NCBI RefSeq assembly: GCF_000524195.1
Contig: NW_020170465.1
Coordinates: 127,795-191,794 of the forward strand
From: Echinococcus granulosus
Lineage: Eukaryota; Platyhelminthes; Cestoda; Cyclophyllidea; Taeniidae
Direction: 5' to 3'
Length of the DNA: 64,000 nucleotides
How positions within the stretch are numbered: position 1 is the first letter of the stretch; each line of letters opens with the position of its first letter. The position numbers and the translations under genes were made by a program. Under the pieces are notes generated by a model that was not told the origin of the DNA, did not search any database, and was given only the letters and a program-made list of their open reading frames with translations. Positions 61,843 to 64,000 of this stretch are shown here, in pieces.

Positions 61843-62803
61843 GTATTTGTTTTTTTATTGCCAATACCACATTAGAGGAAAGTGGCAGGTCTCGTTGGTG
61901 GTTATGCAGTGCAGCGGCACACTCAAGGATTATTATCGCCGGCCATCGCCTATGTTGACGAGGTCTTCCTAAATGGTGGGATTAAGGATCGCATCTCAAA
62001 GTTAGTTTTATCAAGCGCACAATCCTGCTTAGATGTTGTCTCTCTAAAATAGGTGCAATGGATCTGTGCAATGCGACATTCCTGCAGAGCCAATATTGCA
62101 TAGTTTGTAATCCCTTAATAATTAGATCAGTTCAAAACAAAGAAGGTGATCTTAAAGATGACCCGGGGCAGGGTCCTTTGTCATGGCGTCGTATCTATCA
62201 TGACAAGTTGCAAATGTGTATTGGTCGGGGCGTTCAGACGCTGCAGGTAAGATCCTTCATTGCGCTTAAGGTGTCATTGATGGTCATTACGTCCTTCTAG
62301 AGGCAGGGGGTCTCAGAAATATTTATTGATCCTTTTACCGACGCAGAGATGGCGGCGGAAACAGCCCACCTCGCCGCCTATTCATTTGATGAGTTGAAGA
62401 ACCCAAAATCCCGTGTCAATCAACCTCCAATTTCCTGTTTTACCGCACATCTTGACAACGATCCGGATGGGTTCCAGACTCGTAGAAAGTGAGCATGGTG
62501 TCGTCTTTCTTACCTCCTTATTCTAGGCTCCTAGCTGCTTGGAATCGGGGTCGGGTTCTCGCGCAAGCACAGAATCAAGCGAGGCGATGGATGGAGATGC
62601 CAGCAAATCTGTTTCCCCCGGAGGTCTTTGCTCACGAGATTGAAGAAGCGCTTTCCGAGGCTTTGAAATCCGCAGCGGGTGATGCCTCTCTGACTGTGGA
62701 GGTCCATGACAAGATGTGGATTGAACAACAGGACATGGGTGGAGTTCTGGGTGTTGCTAGGGGTTCAACTCGACCTCCGTGTTTTGTGGAAATTAATTTT
62801 GTG
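61732..62803 (+). CDS. LAP3: leucyl aminopeptidase, M17 family, mitochondrial-type (3' end beyond window)
   Basis: Metallo-exopeptidase that removes N-terminal residues such as Leu from peptides. Exons 61732-61842, 61876-62000, 62033-62246, 62301-62488 and 62527-62803 join without stops into 305 residues. Residues 1-30 form a presequence rich in Arg/Lys and without acids; RHFS at 25-28 resembles a mitochondrial processing site. A basic stretch and KVAGLVGGYAVQ follow, like the GLVLGIY start of animal LAP3. WRRIY...CIGRGVQTLQ, FIDPFTDAEMAAETAHLAAY and the YSFDELK block match the M17 N-terminal domain. WMEMPAN (234-240) and WIEQQDMGGVLGVARGS are linker/catalytic-domain entry motifs. The metal-binding and KGxxFDSGG catalytic segments are not in the window, so the gene must continue past 64000. 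Introns are 33, 32, 54 and 38 nt. Confidence 0.92.
61876..62000 (+). CDS. LAP3: LAP exon 2
   Basis: A 125-base exon after a 33-nt intron (GTATTTG...CATTAG). It encodes RKVAGLVGGYAVQ, then a stretch ending NGGIKDRIS. The first part aligns with the beta strand that opens the mature M17 N-terminal domain. The donor is AAA|GTTAGT, leaving two bases for the next exon. Confidence 0.8.
62033..62246 (+). CDS. LAP3: LAP exon 3
   Basis: A 214-base exon after a 32-nt intron. The acceptor CTGCTTAG at 62032 was preferred over the TAG at 62050-62052, because the latter puts a stop in frame. The exon encodes a segment ending WRRIYHDKLQMCIGRGVQTL, corresponding to the helix before the conserved V-D-P strand of LAP3. 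The donor is CAG|GTAAGA. Confidence 0.85.
62301..62488 (+). CDS. LAP3: LAP exon 4
   Basis: A 188-base exon with acceptor CCTTCTAG and donor AAA|GTGAGC. It encodes EIFIDPFTDAEMAAETAHLA, then AYSFDELKNPK, matching the D-P-x-x-D-A-x-x-A-A-E-x-A-x-L...Y-x-x-D-x-L-K pattern of animal LAP3. Two leftover bases join exon 5. Confidence 0.9.
62527..62803 (+). CDS. LAP3: LAP exon 5
   Basis: A 277-base exon with acceptor TTATTCTAG and donor GTG|GTGAGT. It encodes the conserved QARRWMEMPANLFPP linker motif (compare LMETPANxMTP) and KMWIEQQDMGGVLGVARGST, then PPCFVEINFV. This is the strongest family evidence in the gene. It ends in phase 0, just before the catalytic KGxxFDSGG region would begin. Confidence 0.93.
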
Positions 62804-63953
62804 GTGAGTTGAGAAGTCTAATGACCATAACCTAATCGTCCAACTTCAATTCTTTTTGTTTTGGGTTTTTAAGCACTTTCTTTTTGTATGGTTGCATTGT
62901 TGTCAGGCTCGCCACTTAAGTCTGCTTCTCGATGATCATTTTTTTCGTTTTATTCCTCTAGTTTAATCATGAACTTCGTTTTTCTGCTCCACAAAAGTAA
63001 ATTTTGTTCCAGTTTTATTCAAGTTTTCTTTATGCCTACTCGTGGTCAAATTCATTCCATGAGTTGCGTTTTTCTTTGCAGTAATCAGTTTTATAATGAC
63101 TTGGAGCTCTTAAAAATGGCAAATTTATTAATTACCTCCTTAAGTTTGGATTTAGTGCTAAATTTTGAAAGATAAAATCCGCTTTTTTGGACGGCTGCAT
63201 CATCTTCCGATTTATATCTTAGAATTACCCTCTAGGATTTCATTTAGTGGCTTCAATGTCATTACTTCTACCAAATTGCACCAAGTGATAATCTCTTTGG
63301 AAATGAGTAATTATTAAAGACAAGTTCATTACATCAAGTTATTTTTCTTATCCCGTAAATACCGTACCCTGAGGTCGTTATCATTTCCTTGATTCTCGTT
63401 AAAAGGCAAACTCAACTTCTCCTTTGCTATTATGGCAATTCAGGCGCACATCGTTGGTGATCATAAGTCAGCAATTTATTCCAGACATTGGGGTGTGAGG
63501 TGTGTGGAGGTACTAGAAAAGTTTGGTAACTACTCGAGATACCACGTAAAAGTTCCTTGGCTGACTCGTTGTTTTCCGCTTTTATTAATGGTATTGGGGA
63601 AAAATACATCTACTGAGTATCCCAAGCAATCCGCAAGTGATGGGGCGACACTGCGTGTAGTTCCAAAAGAGGTCAATATACTACACATTGCTATCATTCT
63701 TTGCTACCTTTTCTTCTTAAACCTTCGCCTTTTTGTATTTTTAACTCTCAAAACTTTTGCGTCCGTTACTTCCTCACCCTGCGTCGCTTTTTGTGCTCTC
63801 TCTAGATCTTTTCACTTCTTTTTCTAGATGTCTTTATGATGGCTTTTACCCTTCGCTTCGGTACCGTTTGCTTTGATGCTTGAACGCTATTGTTGGTAGT
63901 TAATTGATCTGATAAGTACTACTGATTACTTATCTTTACTCTCTTCAAATTAG
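62804..63953 (+). other. probable long LAP intron 5
   Basis: A T-rich stretch after the LAP exon 5 donor. None of the three + frames encodes the expected VGKGxxFDSGG segment. An open frame at 63432-63827 (131 codons) ends in a Phe/Ser/Leu-rich low-complexity tail and resembles nothing I know, so I treat it as intron. Confidence 0.5.
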
Positions 63954-64000
63954 CTTCTGACAATGGCCCCGCCTAGTCGCGAATTCCCTCATCATTTCGA
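63954..64000 (+). CDS. candidate LAP exon 6, or 5' end of another gene (runs off window)
   Basis: After CTCTTCAAATTAG the frame is open to the window end in phase 0, matching the phase left by LAP exon 5. The peptide, LLTMAPPSREFPHHF, is not recognisable as M17 sequence. The ATG in ACAATGG is in good start context, so this could instead be a first exon. About 1.15 kb separates it from LAP exon 5, far longer than the other LAP introns. Confidence 0.25.

Noticed and set aside
1..64000. CRISPR arrays, bacterial operons, integrated viral genes, rRNA
   Set aside because: No regular short-repeat/spacer array, no ribosome-binding-site-led gene strings and no recognisable polymerase, integrase or capsid frames; exon-intron structure is eukaryotic.

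Overview
This is a eukaryotic nuclear window, about 40-45% GC by eye, with large non-coding stretches and exons bounded by GT..AG splice sites. The organism is most probably a flatworm (cestode or trematode). That is an inference from introns of only 32-38 nt beside introns of several kilobases, from splice acceptors lying just upstream of start codons, and from the divergence of the two identifiable genes. I cannot name a genus.

Positions 1 to about 41,700 hold no gene I can recognise. What can be supported there is repeats and a few regulatory-looking patches: a diverged ~200 bp direct repeat near 1 kb, a possible retroelement 3' end at 13.8 kb, an inverted pair of a ~550 bp repeat (19.0-19.6 and 22.4-23.0 kb), a ~300 bp direct repeat at 26 kb, several ATGG/CCAT-type simple-repeat tracts, a cluster of short palindromes at 28.9 kb, and CpG/CCAAT-containing patches near 10 kb and 41.8 kb. 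A sharply defined dispersed palindrome, GTCAC-N6-GTGAC, occurs five times exactly across the window.

From 46,071 to 61,610 on the + strand I assembled a seven-exon gene encoding a 359-residue TOX-family HMG-box protein. It has an acidic N-terminus, a SUMO-interaction-like VIDLT motif followed by Ser/Asp/Glu residues, one HMG box split over two exons, and the C-terminal TOX cysteine cluster with spacing C-x4-C-x14-C-x3-C-x4-C. Its introns are 0.9-4.5 kb and contain copies of a dispersed repeat (R1).

Only 121 bp after the TOX stop codon, on the same strand, starts a gene for a mitochondrial-type leucyl aminopeptidase (peptidase family M17, LAP3-like). It has an N-terminal presequence and four small introns (33, 32, 54 and 38 nt). 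The window ends before its catalytic domain. The tight head-to-tail spacing, with a T-rich tract and CAG acceptor between the genes, fits a polycistronic, trans-spliced pair as known in flatworms, but no spliced leader sequence is visible here. No tRNA, rRNA, CRISPR array or intact transposase/reverse transcriptase frame was recognised.
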